The notes beneath the pieces are model-generated. The model did not search any database, was not told the DNA's origin, and saw only the letters and a list, made by a program, of their open reading frames with translations. A stretch of DNA of 64,000 bases from Vibrio sinaloensis DSM 21326 (lineage in GTDB: Bacteria; Pseudomonadota; Gammaproteobacteria; Enterobacterales; Vibrionaceae), in the NCBI RefSeq assembly GCF_000189275.1, contig NZ_AEVT01000053.1, positions 51,828-115,827 on the forward strand, in the 5' to 3' direction. Positions 52,696 to 60,851 of the stretch are shown here, piece by piece (positions within the stretch are counted from its first letter, which is position 1; every line of letters begins with the position of its first letter). Both the position numbers and the translations under genes were made by a program.

Positions 52696-53896
52696 GCTTA
52701 GTTTTCAGACGCCGCCTTTAACGTTTGGCGATGTAGCTAATCAGCCACCCTTGATAGCATTTTCTCCAGTAGTAATAGAATTTCTTGACACTTTATCGAG
52801 AGAAATTTTGTCGAGTACGGAAGCAAAGGCTTACCCCGATTTGGCTTCATTTGCTTTTGCATGTAGAAAGAGAAATATCAAAAAGTTAAGTCGTGCTTAC
52901 GGTGACACTGATGACAAGTTGCTTGTTGGTAAAGGCCTTGTACTTCATTTTACACCGTCTAATGTACCACTTAATTTCGCTTACAGTTTGTTTGCGGCTT
53001 TGCTTGCTGGGAATTCAAGTATTATCCGGATGTCTTCTAAAGATTTTCCACAAGCGACTTATCTGACAGAGGTTATCAGTAAGACTTTGCAGATGCCAAA
53101 CTTCAAGGTTCTGTCAGATATGATTGTAATCATCAAATATGAACATGATGAAGAGATCACTGGTTATTTGACAGAATTATGTGATATTCGCGTAATTTGG
53201 GGAAGTAATGCAACAATAAGTTCCTTAAGGTCTCACCCCCTACCTCCACATAGCTATGATATTGCGTTTCATGAGCGCTACTCTGTATCAGTGATTTCCG
53301 CTGAAGGCTACTTGTCTACCGATGAAAGTCAAATGAAGCGTAGCGCTTTAGATTTTTATAACGATACGTTATTTTTTGATCAAAATGCTTGCACCTCACC
53401 AAGAGTTATATACTGGGTTGGAGAGCAAGATTGCGTGTCTAAAGCAAGAGATAGATTTTGGTCCTTTTTCTCAAAAGTTGCTTATGAAAAGCAATATCGA
53501 AACTCAGGTAATTTGGTTGTTGATAAATTTGTATCTCAATGTCATACAGCAATTGATGTGAACGCGAAACAGCTCTCACTTACAGGGGAGCTGATCACGC
53601 GAGTTGAACTGCAGGACTTAAATCTGAGTGTTGAACAATATTGTCCAGCTGGCGGTTTCTTCTTGGAATATGGATCTGACTCATTGGTTGAGCTAAACAG
53701 GTTGGCGAATGACAAGAAGTTGCAAACTATTAGTTACTTGGGTATTGAAGCAAGCCAAATTGTTTCCGCTTTGAATAGTGGGCAAACTTCTGGAGTCGAT
53801 AGAATTGTTCCAATCGGAAAAAGTGCTGATTTTGAACTTAATTGGGATGGTTACGACCTAATCCACCAAATGACCAAGCATTTGGTCATTAAATAA
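52667..53896 (+). CDS. LuxC-like acyl-CoA/acyl-protein reductase
   Basis: The 409-residue protein belongs to the LuxC family, aldehyde-dehydrogenase-like NADPH enzymes that reduce activated acyl groups to aldehydes. Seen are HFTPSNVPLNFAYSLFAALL, GNSSIIRMSSKDFP, IRVIWGSNATI and the likely catalytic Cys in FFDQNACTSPRVIYW. The GTG at 52667 is preferred because GAGGGG lies five bases ahead; an ATG three codons later is the alternative. Start inside the end of the LuxE-like gene implies coupled translation, matching the LuxC-LuxE complex. Within an O-antigen operon it would deliver an aldehyde rather than an amide. Confidence 0.87.
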   Translation: MILMKKLKDRLSFQTPPLTFGDVANQPPLIAFSPVVIEFLDTLSREILSSTEAKAYPDLASFAFACRKRNIKKLSRAYGDTDDKLLVGKGLVLHFTPSNVPLNFAYSLFAALLAGNSSIIRMSSKDFPQATYLTEVISKTLQMPNFKVLSDMIVIIKYEHDEEITGYLTELCDIRVIWGSNATISSLRSHPLPPHSYDIAFHERYSVSVISAEGYLSTDESQMKRSALDFYNDTLFFDQNACTSPRVIYWVGEQDCVSKARDRFWSFFSKVAYEKQYRNSGNLVVDKFVSQCHTAIDVNAKQLSLTGELITRVELQDLNLSVEQYCPAGGFFLEYGSDSLVELNRLANDKKLQTISYLGIEASQIVSALNSGQTSGVDRIVPIGKSADFELNWDGYDLIHQMTKHLVIK

Positions 53897-53912
53897 GTGG
53901 GGATAGTTATAC

Positions 53913-54638
53913 ATGAAAGTTATTGATGCTACGTGGGAAAAACGCAATTTGGGCCTATCAACTGCTGAGTTGATGTTTGAGAGCGCCGATACCATTGATA
54001 CATACGATAAATGGTATCAGAGCGTTATGGACCATGTAGAGTACATAGTCGCAAAAGTGCCTGTCGGAGATATGTCGCTTTGCAATGATTTGCTTGGCAA
54101 TGGTTTTGAATTGAGAGAGCTCTTGACTGAAGTATCAGTGAACCAACTTCCTACGTTGTCACGAATACAGCAGCGAATGGTTGATCATGTTACTTACCGT
54201 GAAATGACCTCAACAGATTATCGATCTTTAGAAAAACATATATGCTCTGGTATGTTTAACACAGATCGAATAGCCCTTGACTCTAGCCTAGGTCTTGAGA
54301 AGTCGATACAACGTTATCTTGGTTGGCTAGGAGATGAAAAAGAACGTGGAGCAAAGTTTTACACGATTCTGTACAAAGGTGAACCTGCGGGTTTCTTTGT
54401 TCTTAGTGCTATTCAAGGTAATAAAGTAAAGTCGATTTTAGCGGGTATATATCCTAGCCATCAAAGGTATGCACTAGGCTTTTTTATGAACTATATGGCG
54501 TATTTGGAGGCCTTCAAACAGGGGGTGAAATCTGTGGTCACTTACTTTTCCTCTAACAACCGCGGGGCTTCGTCAATTCACTATAGCATTGCATGTCAAT
54601 TGCATACGCAATACTATGTGCTCTCCAAACGTATCTAG
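53913..54638 (+). CDS. GNAT acyltransferase, WecD-like
   Basis: The 241-residue protein looks like dTDP-fucosamine acetyltransferase WecD: an N-terminal part with WEKRNLGLSTAEL and GFELRELLTEVSVN and a C-terminal GNAT core with GEPAGFFVLSAIQGNKVKSI, then GIYPSHQRYALGFFMNYM as acetyl-CoA binding region and SSNNRGASSIHY. With WecE and WecF in the same operon it probably N-acylates dTDP-4-amino-4,6-dideoxygalactose. Whether the acyl is acetyl from CoA or a group from the neighbouring acyl carrier protein is open. Sequence divergence from true WecD is considerable. Confidence 0.78.
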   Translation: MKVIDATWEKRNLGLSTAELMFESADTIDTYDKWYQSVMDHVEYIVAKVPVGDMSLCNDLLGNGFELRELLTEVSVNQLPTLSRIQQRMVDHVTYREMTSTDYRSLEKHICSGMFNTDRIALDSSLGLEKSIQRYLGWLGDEKERGAKFYTILYKGEPAGFFVLSAIQGNKVKSILAGIYPSHQRYALGFFMNYMAYLEAFKQGVKSVVTYFSSNNRGASSIHYSIACQLHTQYYVLSKRI

Positions 54639-54692
54639 AACAAATCTACCTTAGTGTCATTGAGACAAGAGGGTATCGCATGGGATTTTTTT

Positions 54693-54929
54693 ATGTCTAA
54701 TTTTGATAAGTATTCACAAGCATTTATTGAAACTTTCGGTATCGAAAAAAAGCAACTGGAAGGCCTGAAGTACCAAGATATTAGTGAGTGGGACAGTGTT
54801 GGTCACATGAACCTGATGACGGTTTTGGAAGATGAATTTGATATTGAGATGGATATCGATGATATCACGGATTTCTCTAGTTTTGAGGAAGGCCAGCGTA
54901 TTCTTAAGAAGTATGATGTAGAGCTGTAA
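54693..54929 (+). CDS. Acyl carrier protein
   Basis: The 78-residue acidic helical protein has the phosphopantetheine attachment site in EWDSVGHMNLM (D-S-V). The ATG at 54693 gives the normal ACP length; an upstream GTG start would add 13 residues. It ends one base before the dehydratase-like gene, suggesting that the two act on the same tethered substrate. It is not the housekeeping AcpP, whose motif is ADSLDTVE. Confidence 0.9.
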   Translation: MSNFDKYSQAFIETFGIEKKQLEGLKYQDISEWDSVGHMNLMTVLEDEFDIEMDIDDITDFSSFEEGQRILKKYDVEL

Positions 54930-54930
54930 C

Positions 54931-55404
54931 ATGGAACAAGAGCCACTCACATTTGACACCAACGGAATACTGGCATCGCAGCAAAACCGCTATCCTTTAC
55001 TCTTTGTTGACAAAATTATCGAAGCAGCTCCGGGCAAATCTGCGGTAGGAATTAAAAACTTTACCTATAACGAGTGGTTCTTTCCTGCTCATTATGAAGA
55101 TGATCCAAACGTCCCTGGCTTCATTCAAATTGAATGCTTAGTACAAACATTCATCATGACTTTTTTGTCAAAACCTGAGTTCAAAGGTAGTAAAACCAAC
55201 TTTTTGGATATGGATGAAGTCCGATTTCGTAAGAAGTTGGTACCAGGAGATACGCTACGCATAGAAGCCACGCTTGAGTCTTTTCGTAGAGGTATTGCTA
55301 AAGGAAAAGCTATTGGTACAGTAGATGGGGAATTCGCAGTGTCAGCCCGATTTACGGTCTCCGTTCCCTCTGTATTCGAACAATTCATTCCCAAAAGTGA
55401 ATAA
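54931..55404 (+). CDS. FabZ-like hot-dog fold dehydratase
   Basis: The 157-residue protein follows the 3-hydroxyacyl-ACP dehydratase pattern: NRYPLLFVDKIIEAAPGK, then FFPAHYEDDPNVPG with the catalytic His and IQIECLVQ with the catalytic Glu, and a final RFRKKLVPGDTL strand. Both active-site residues are present, so it is probably active, but surrounding residues differ from FabZ of fatty-acid synthesis. Gene adjacency (one base) to the acyl carrier protein suggests dehydration of a beta-hydroxyacyl-ACP, possibly in making a modified acyl group for the O-antigen. Confidence 0.85.
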   Translation: MEQEPLTFDTNGILASQQNRYPLLFVDKIIEAAPGKSAVGIKNFTYNEWFFPAHYEDDPNVPGFIQIECLVQTFIMTFLSKPEFKGSKTNFLDMDEVRFRKKLVPGDTLRIEATLESFRRGIAKGKAIGTVDGEFAVSARFTVSVPSVFEQFIPKSE

Positions 55405-55407
55405 ACA

Positions 55408-57192
55408 ATGATGCGTGTTGCTGATTATATCTTTGAAAAACTGTCTTCGATCGGTGTAAAAACACCATTTGTTGTTACTGGCCGAGGCGCCTTATTTCTT
55501 AACGATGCGATAGCAAAGCGAACCGACATGGATCCATGCTTTGTTCACCATGAGCAAAGCGCATCATTTGCTGCAATTGCAGTAAGTGAAACCACTGATA
55601 CCATTGGCTGTGCTGTCGTTTCTACTGGTTGCGCGTCAACAAACACTATCACTGGAGTACTGTCTGGGTGGCAGGATGGTTTACCCGCTATCTTTGTGTC
55701 GGGCCAAAATACGTTAGCTGAAACAACCCGCTATACTGGTAAGAAACTGCGTACGTATGGCCAACAAGAGGCTGATATTGTTGAATTGGTTAAGCCAATT
55801 ACTAAGTATGCGGTAATGATAACCGACCCGCAAACCATTCGATACGAGCTAGAAAAAGCCTTACACTTAGCTAATGAAGGCCGTAAAGGTCCTGTTTGGA
55901 TTGATGTCCCATTAGATATCCAAAATATGCGTGTTGACCCTGATCAAATGGTTGGTTTTTCTCCAATGCATAAGTCACAACGCGATCTGTCAGTGGAAAT
56001 CGAGCAAGTTGCTAAGGATATTAGCGCAGCTAGGAGACCCGTGGTTCTTATTGGAAGCGGAATCAAGCATTCTAAGACAGAGGAAGCTCTTGCTGATTTT
56101 GTTGAAAAGTATCAGATACCGTTGGTATATACTGCCTCAGGGGCCGATGCATATGGCTCTAAAAATGACCTCTCTATTGGCTCCTTCGGCTCAATGGGGT
56201 GCTCAAGAGCTGGAGCTTTTGCAGTACAGAACTCCGATTATTTATTAGTGCTAGGTTCTCGACTGACATCTATGACTACTGGTGTGGATTATTGTAAATT
56301 TGCACGTAACTCTAAAGTTGTAGTTGTGGATATTGATCCTGAAGAACACAATAAAGACGGAGTGAAGATTGACCAACTGGTTCATGCAGATCTTAAACGT
56401 TTCTGGGAATCAATTGCGTCTTTTGATATCAACACTACTGACAAGGAATGGGTTGATAAGTGTGTTCATTGGAAGCAAATATTTAAATCAACACACAAAA
56501 TAAGCTCTTCTGACAATAGCGCTGTAGATTTATATGATCTTGCGGACTCTCTATCAGTTTCTATGGCAAGCAATGCTGTCTTCGTATGTGATTCAGGGTT
56601 TGCTGATGTCATCTTACCAACTAACATTGACTTTTCGAATAGCCAAACTTGTGTTCACCCTGTATCACAAGGTGCAATGGGCTTTGCGTTACCAGCAGCA
56701 TTAGGGATTGAAAAGTGCTCTGGTAGACCAACAATAGTGGTTGTTGGTGATGGCTCTATTATGATGAACTTGCAAGAGTTGCAATCAATTTCAGATCAAA
56801 AGGCAAATATTAAGATATTTGTCGTTAACAATAATGCGTATGCGATAATTCGTCGTAGGCAGAAAGAGCTTTTCCGCCGTCGGACTATCGGAACAGATGA
56901 CACTAATGGTGTTAACTGCCCTGACTTTTCAAAAATCGCTGATTGTTTTAACTTTACTTACTGCCGAATTGATAACAGTGACAACTTAACCGATAAAGTT
57001 AGTCGAGTCTTAGAGCAGAGTGGTCCGGTCTTATGCGAGGTCATGGGATTGGAAGATCAGCAATATGTCGAAGTAGCGTATGCCAAGACAGCCTCGAAAA
57101 AGTATGTTCGTCGCCCATTAGAGGATCAATGGCCGTTTCTTGATCGGGAGACGTTTTTAGAAGAGATGATCATTGAAACAATAGATCAATAA
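55408..57192 (+). CDS. Thiamine-diphosphate-dependent enzyme (acetolactate synthase-like)
   Basis: The 594-residue protein has the three domains of the ThDP decarboxylase/carboligase family: PYR (residues 1-170, catalytic Glu in FVHHEQSASFAA), central (190-330) and PP (370-560, ThDP/Mg motif VVGDGSIMMNLQEL...NNNAYAI). It resembles the AHAS/YerE group more than pyruvate decarboxylase. Related enzymes in glycan loci, such as YerE, attach a two-carbon unit from pyruvate to a keto-sugar. Here it could join a 2-oxo acid unit to a keto-sugar, or to the aldehyde from the LuxC-like enzyme. Two tandem ATGs form the start; the product is full length. Confidence 0.85.
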   Translation: MMRVADYIFEKLSSIGVKTPFVVTGRGALFLNDAIAKRTDMDPCFVHHEQSASFAAIAVSETTDTIGCAVVSTGCASTNTITGVLSGWQDGLPAIFVSGQNTLAETTRYTGKKLRTYGQQEADIVELVKPITKYAVMITDPQTIRYELEKALHLANEGRKGPVWIDVPLDIQNMRVDPDQMVGFSPMHKSQRDLSVEIEQVAKDISAARRPVVLIGSGIKHSKTEEALADFVEKYQIPLVYTASGADAYGSKNDLSIGSFGSMGCSRAGAFAVQNSDYLLVLGSRLTSMTTGVDYCKFARNSKVVVVDIDPEEHNKDGVKIDQLVHADLKRFWESIASFDINTTDKEWVDKCVHWKQIFKSTHKISSSDNSAVDLYDLADSLSVSMASNAVFVCDSGFADVILPTNIDFSNSQTCVHPVSQGAMGFALPAALGIEKCSGRPTIVVVGDGSIMMNLQELQSISDQKANIKIFVVNNNAYAIIRRRQKELFRRRTIGTDDTNGVNCPDFSKIADCFNFTYCRIDNSDNLTDKVSRVLEQSGPVLCEVMGLEDQQYVEVAYAKTASKKYVRRPLEDQWPFLDRETFLEEMIIETIDQ

Positions 57193-57205
57193 GCTGAGAG
57201 TATAA

Positions 57206-58237
57206 ATGACTAGCATAAAGTTGAATAATGGCCGAATTATTGGTGAGGGTCATCTACCGTATTTTGTCGCAGAGCTTAATACAAGTCACTTTGGTGATGT
57301 AGATCTTGCGAAAGAAATGATTGATGAAGCGAAGGCAGCTGGCTGTGATTGTGTCAAGTTCCAGTCTTGGACAACGGATACGCTGTATTCGCAAACATAC
57401 TATGATAAAAACCCGATTGCTAAGCGATTTGTCAAAAAATACAGCCTATCTGAACAAGAGCTTGGAGATCTCGCAGAATACTGCCATAACCAAAGTATGG
57501 GTTTCGCATCTACGCCTTACTCATTGAAAGAAGCAGAGTTTTTGGTTAAAGAGTGTAAGCCTCCATTCATTAAAATTGCTTCAATGGAGCTTAATAACAA
57601 ACATTTTTTAAGGCAGCTCGGTCAGCTTGATACATCCATCGTACTATCTACGGGAATGGGGGATATCAATGAGGTTGAGTTTGCAGTAAGAGAGCTGCAG
57701 GATGCAGGGGCTCGTGACTTGTGTGTACTGCACTGTGTTTCAATCTATCCGGCACCTTCAGAAGCGATTAATTTGAATAATATCGTAACGCTCCAGAATA
57801 GACTTAAGAATGTAGTTGTTGGGTATTCCGATCATACTATAGGTTCAGAAGTTGCCGTTGCGTCAGTTGCTTTAGGTGCTGGCTTTATTGAGAAGCATTT
57901 TACATTAGACAATCAAAGAATTGGTATGGATAACCAGATGGCTACCCCACCACAAGAAATGAAGCTTCTTGTAGAACAATGTAAGTCTGCGTTTAATGCT
58001 TTGGGATCTTTTGAGCGGGTTGTATCTCAAGAAGAGTATGCGCAACGAGAGAATATGCGACGTAGTGTCGTTAGTGCTCGTCAGTTGTCTAAAGGTGATG
58101 TTTTGACTCTTACTGATATTGTGTTAAAGCGTCCAGGAACAGGTGTTCCTGCTGATAGGTATGAAAGCGTGATTGGTAAAGTTGTCACTCAAGACATTGC
58201 TGCTGATCAAGTTATTGATCTAAGTGCGTTAAAGTAA
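57206..58237 (+). CDS. NeuB-like PEP-dependent synthase with SAF domain
   Basis: The 343-residue protein has the NeuB TIM-barrel (residues 1-280) and a C-terminal antifreeze-like SAF domain (about 285-343, MRRSVVSARQLSKGDVL). Seen are YFVAELNTSHFGD, CVKFQSWTTDTL, KIASMELNN, VGYSDHTIGSEVA and IEKHFTLD; the two His that bind Mn in NeuB (in SDHT and KHFT) are kept. The usual P-D-H after the second His is changed to M-D-N, which suggests another substrate. NeuB condenses PEP with an N-acyl mannosamine aldehyde to a nonulosonate. NeuA, NeuC or pseudaminic/legionaminic genes are not in the window. Confidence 0.88.
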   Translation: MTSIKLNNGRIIGEGHLPYFVAELNTSHFGDVDLAKEMIDEAKAAGCDCVKFQSWTTDTLYSQTYYDKNPIAKRFVKKYSLSEQELGDLAEYCHNQSMGFASTPYSLKEAEFLVKECKPPFIKIASMELNNKHFLRQLGQLDTSIVLSTGMGDINEVEFAVRELQDAGARDLCVLHCVSIYPAPSEAINLNNIVTLQNRLKNVVVGYSDHTIGSEVAVASVALGAGFIEKHFTLDNQRIGMDNQMATPPQEMKLLVEQCKSAFNALGSFERVVSQEEYAQRENMRRSVVSARQLSKGDVLTLTDIVLKRPGTGVPADRYESVIGKVVTQDIAADQVIDLSALK

Positions 58238-58243
58238 CATAAC

Positions 58244-59662
58244 ATGAGTCGTTTCATTTTCCCTGAAAGCCAATCTTCTATATTAACAGAAGATGGTTCT
58301 AATTATACCTACTCTGAGTTGTTGGCTTTGTCATCTGAAGTTCATCAACGCATGCTTTCCGGTAGTGTCATCATATGCCAGGTTGCCAACGATATAGGCG
58401 GGTTGCTCGGTTACTTTGCTTTTGCCTACGGTGAAGGCTTCCACCCGCTTATGTTGGGACAAGACATACATCAATCTCACATTGAAGCAATTATAGAAAA
58501 GTACGAGCCTGAATATGCATGGGTTCCTATGTCTTTAATCCCTATGTATGGCGACGACGCAAGCGTTCTTTGTCGATATTTTGACTATTGCTTAATTCAA
58601 CTTAAGTCACACTTAAGAGTTGCTCTTAAGCCAGTAAATAATCAGCTCTGTGTACTAGCTTCAACATCCGGGTCCACAGGTAGTCCAAAGTTCGTTCGAC
58701 AATCAGTAAACAATGTACTTTCTAATAGTAAATCAATAACAGAGTACTTATCGCTTTCATCGGATGATACGGCTATAACCTCCCTACCATTACATTACAC
58801 ATATGGTATGTCTTTGATAAATTGTCAAATTGCGGTGGGAGGAAACATCTCATTGACAGACAAGTCATTTGTGCAAAAAGAGTTTTGGTCACAGCTTCGT
58901 GAGCACGACGTATCAGTATTGGCAGGTGTCCCATACACATACGAAATGATGGATAGGTTGCGCGTTTTTCGTAAAGACTTACCAAAAATCACTACACTAA
59001 TGCAGGCTGGAGGAAAGCTTAGTGAGTCTCTTCAAACCAAAGTTGCAGAATATAGCCTTAGGTATGGGAAGAAATTTTTCGTTATGTACGGCCAAACTGA
59101 AGCAACTACACGTATGTCATTTCTTCCACCTGATATGTGTTTATCTAAAATCGGTAGTATAGGTCTAGCAATTCCCGGCGGAGCCTTCTCTATTGTGGAT
59201 GATGATGGAAATGAGTGCGAAGAAAATCAGGTTGGTGAGCTAATCTATCACGGACCAAACGTGACGCTTGGGTATGCAGAGTCTAGAGAGGATCTGGGGA
59301 AAGGTGATGATTGGAAGGGCTTTCTATCTACCGGAGATTTAGCGAGCAGAGATGCTGATGGTTACTACTACATACAAGGGCGCTTAAAGCGTATCGTGAA
59401 GCATTTTGGACTGCGAGTGAATTTAGACGAAGTTGAAAAAATTCTTAAGAAACGGTTTGAAAAGCATATGCTAGCTTGTACTGAACATGACGAAGTAATA
59501 AAGGTGTTTGTTGACGCTCCTATTTCTCATAATGAGGTATTGGATCACCTTACCTCAACGACAAGCCTCAAACGCTCAGGGATTGAAATCATTGAGCTCG
59601 CGAGTATCCCTGTAATGTCGAGTGGAAAAGTAGACTACCAAGCCCTAAAGCTAGTTGATTGA
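58244..59662 (+). CDS. AMP-dependent acyl-CoA/ACP synthetase (ANL superfamily)
   Basis: The 472-residue protein shows LASTSGSTGSPKFV (P-loop), MYGQTEATTRMSF, the TGD motif in FLSTGDLASRD and the C-terminal hinge and Lys (VMSSGKVDYQAL). It activates a carboxylic acid with ATP as acyl-AMP and passes it to CoA or a carrier protein. It is somewhat short at the N-terminus compared with classical fatty-acyl-CoA synthetases. The operon has an acyl carrier protein and a separate LuxE-like activator, so two different acids may be activated. It overlaps the next start by four bases (TTGA). Confidence 0.88.
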   Translation: MSRFIFPESQSSILTEDGSNYTYSELLALSSEVHQRMLSGSVIICQVANDIGGLLGYFAFAYGEGFHPLMLGQDIHQSHIEAIIEKYEPEYAWVPMSLIPMYGDDASVLCRYFDYCLIQLKSHLRVALKPVNNQLCVLASTSGSTGSPKFVRQSVNNVLSNSKSITEYLSLSSDDTAITSLPLHYTYGMSLINCQIAVGGNISLTDKSFVQKEFWSQLREHDVSVLAGVPYTYEMMDRLRVFRKDLPKITTLMQAGGKLSESLQTKVAEYSLRYGKKFFVMYGQTEATTRMSFLPPDMCLSKIGSIGLAIPGGAFSIVDDDGNECEENQVGELIYHGPNVTLGYAESREDLGKGDDWKGFLSTGDLASRDADGYYYIQGRLKRIVKHFGLRVNLDEVEKILKKRFEKHMLACTEHDEVIKVFVDAPISHNEVLDHLTSTTSLKRSGIEIIELASIPVMSSGKVDYQALKLVD

Positions 59663-60828
59663 CTAAGTTTTTGCCCTATATAGAGAGTTACCCTTTGTTA
59701 GTATTTAATAACCCTGCCGTAACAGGCGACGAAACAAAGTACATTGTTGACGCTATAGCTAGTGGTCATTTGAGTGGTGATGGCTCATATGGCAAGAAAT
59801 GTCAGCAATGGTTTGAGAATAAAACTAGTTCTATCAAGACCTTGCTAACGCCATCATGTACAGCGGCTTTGGAAATGGCCGCTATACTCATTGATATACA
59901 ACCCGGCGATGAAGTGATAATGCCCAGTTATACCTTTGTAAGTACTGCTAATGCCTTTGTACTGAGAGGTGCCAAAATAGTATTTGTCGATATTCGACCA
60001 GATACGATGAATATTAACGAGGCGTTAATTGAATGTGCAATCACAGATAAAACTAAAGCTATCGTCCCGGTACATTATGCAGGTGTTGCTTGTGAGATGG
60101 ACGCTATTATGGCACTAGCTGATAAGTATGGTTTATATGTAATTGAAGATGCCGCTCAGGGAGTTATGTCCACATACAAAGGGCGAGCTTTAGGTAGTAT
60201 CGGACACCTGGGAGCTTTTAGTTTCCATGAAACCAAAAACTATACTAGTGGTGGCGAGGGTGGACTATTGTTGATTAATACTCCTGAACTTGTCGAGAGA
60301 GCGCTGGTAGTTCGCGAAAAGGGTACAAATAGAAGTCTTTTCTTTAGAGGTATGGTGGATAAGTATAGTTGGGTTGATCTTGGTAGTAGTTTTCTACCTT
60401 CTGAATTGCAGTCTGCGTATCTTTGGGCTCAGCTGCAGCATGCTGAAGAAATCAATGAAGATCGCCTAACCTCATGGTTTCGCTATTTATCTGGACTTAG
60501 TCACTTAGCCGATGCTGGTTATTTGGTTTTACCAAAGCAAACAGAAGATTGTGAGCATAATGCTCATATGTTTCATATTCGAGTTAAAGATTTAGAAGAA
60601 CGGACTAATTTAATTAATCATCTGCGAGAAGACAAAATACAATCAACGTTTCATTATGTACCTTTGCATACAGCCAAGGCAGCAAAAGACTTTGCATCTT
60701 TTTCTGGTGAAGATAAGTTTACTACTATAGAAAGTGACAAGCTTATTAGACTTCCTCTGTGGTATGGATTGAAGCATTCGCAAATTGATCATGTTGTATC
60801 TTCTATTGAACGCTTTTATTCCGTGTAA
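59659..60828 (+). CDS. wecE: dTDP-4-amino-4,6-dideoxygalactose transaminase
   Basis: This 389-residue PLP enzyme of the DegT/DnrJ/EryC1 family is strikingly close to E. coli WecE (RffA): LLTPSCTAALEMAA, QPGDEVIMPSYTFVSTAN, VEDAAQGVMSTYKGR, SFHETKNYTSGGEG with the PLP Lys, REKGTNRSLFFRG and IESDKLIRLPLWY-like end. It converts dTDP-4-keto-6-deoxyglucose from RmlB to dTDP-Fuc4N. The start is TTG within the upstream stop. WecD-like and WecF-like proteins in the operon complete a dTDP-Fuc4NAc branch. Confidence 0.93.
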   Translation: MTKFLPYIESYPLLVFNNPAVTGDETKYIVDAIASGHLSGDGSYGKKCQQWFENKTSSIKTLLTPSCTAALEMAAILIDIQPGDEVIMPSYTFVSTANAFVLRGAKIVFVDIRPDTMNINEALIECAITDKTKAIVPVHYAGVACEMDAIMALADKYGLYVIEDAAQGVMSTYKGRALGSIGHLGAFSFHETKNYTSGGEGGLLLINTPELVERALVVREKGTNRSLFFRGMVDKYSWVDLGSSFLPSELQSAYLWAQLQHAEEINEDRLTSWFRYLSGLSHLADAGYLVLPKQTEDCEHNAHMFHIRVKDLEERTNLINHLREDKIQSTFHYVPLHTAKAAKDFASFSGEDKFTTIESDKLIRLPLWYGLKHSQIDHVVSSIERFYSV

Positions 60829-60851
60829 TTGCGTACTGTGAGTCATTTAAG

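Noticed and set aside
51610..53896. A luminescence (lux) operon
   Set aside because: Only LuxE-like and LuxC-like genes occur; no luciferase subunits or LuxD, and the order and context are those of a glycan operon.
57206..58237. A sialic, legionaminic or pseudaminic acid pathway
   Set aside because: Only the NeuB-like gene is visible; epimerase, acetyltransferase set and CMP-sugar synthetase are missing in the window, and the substrate loop differs.
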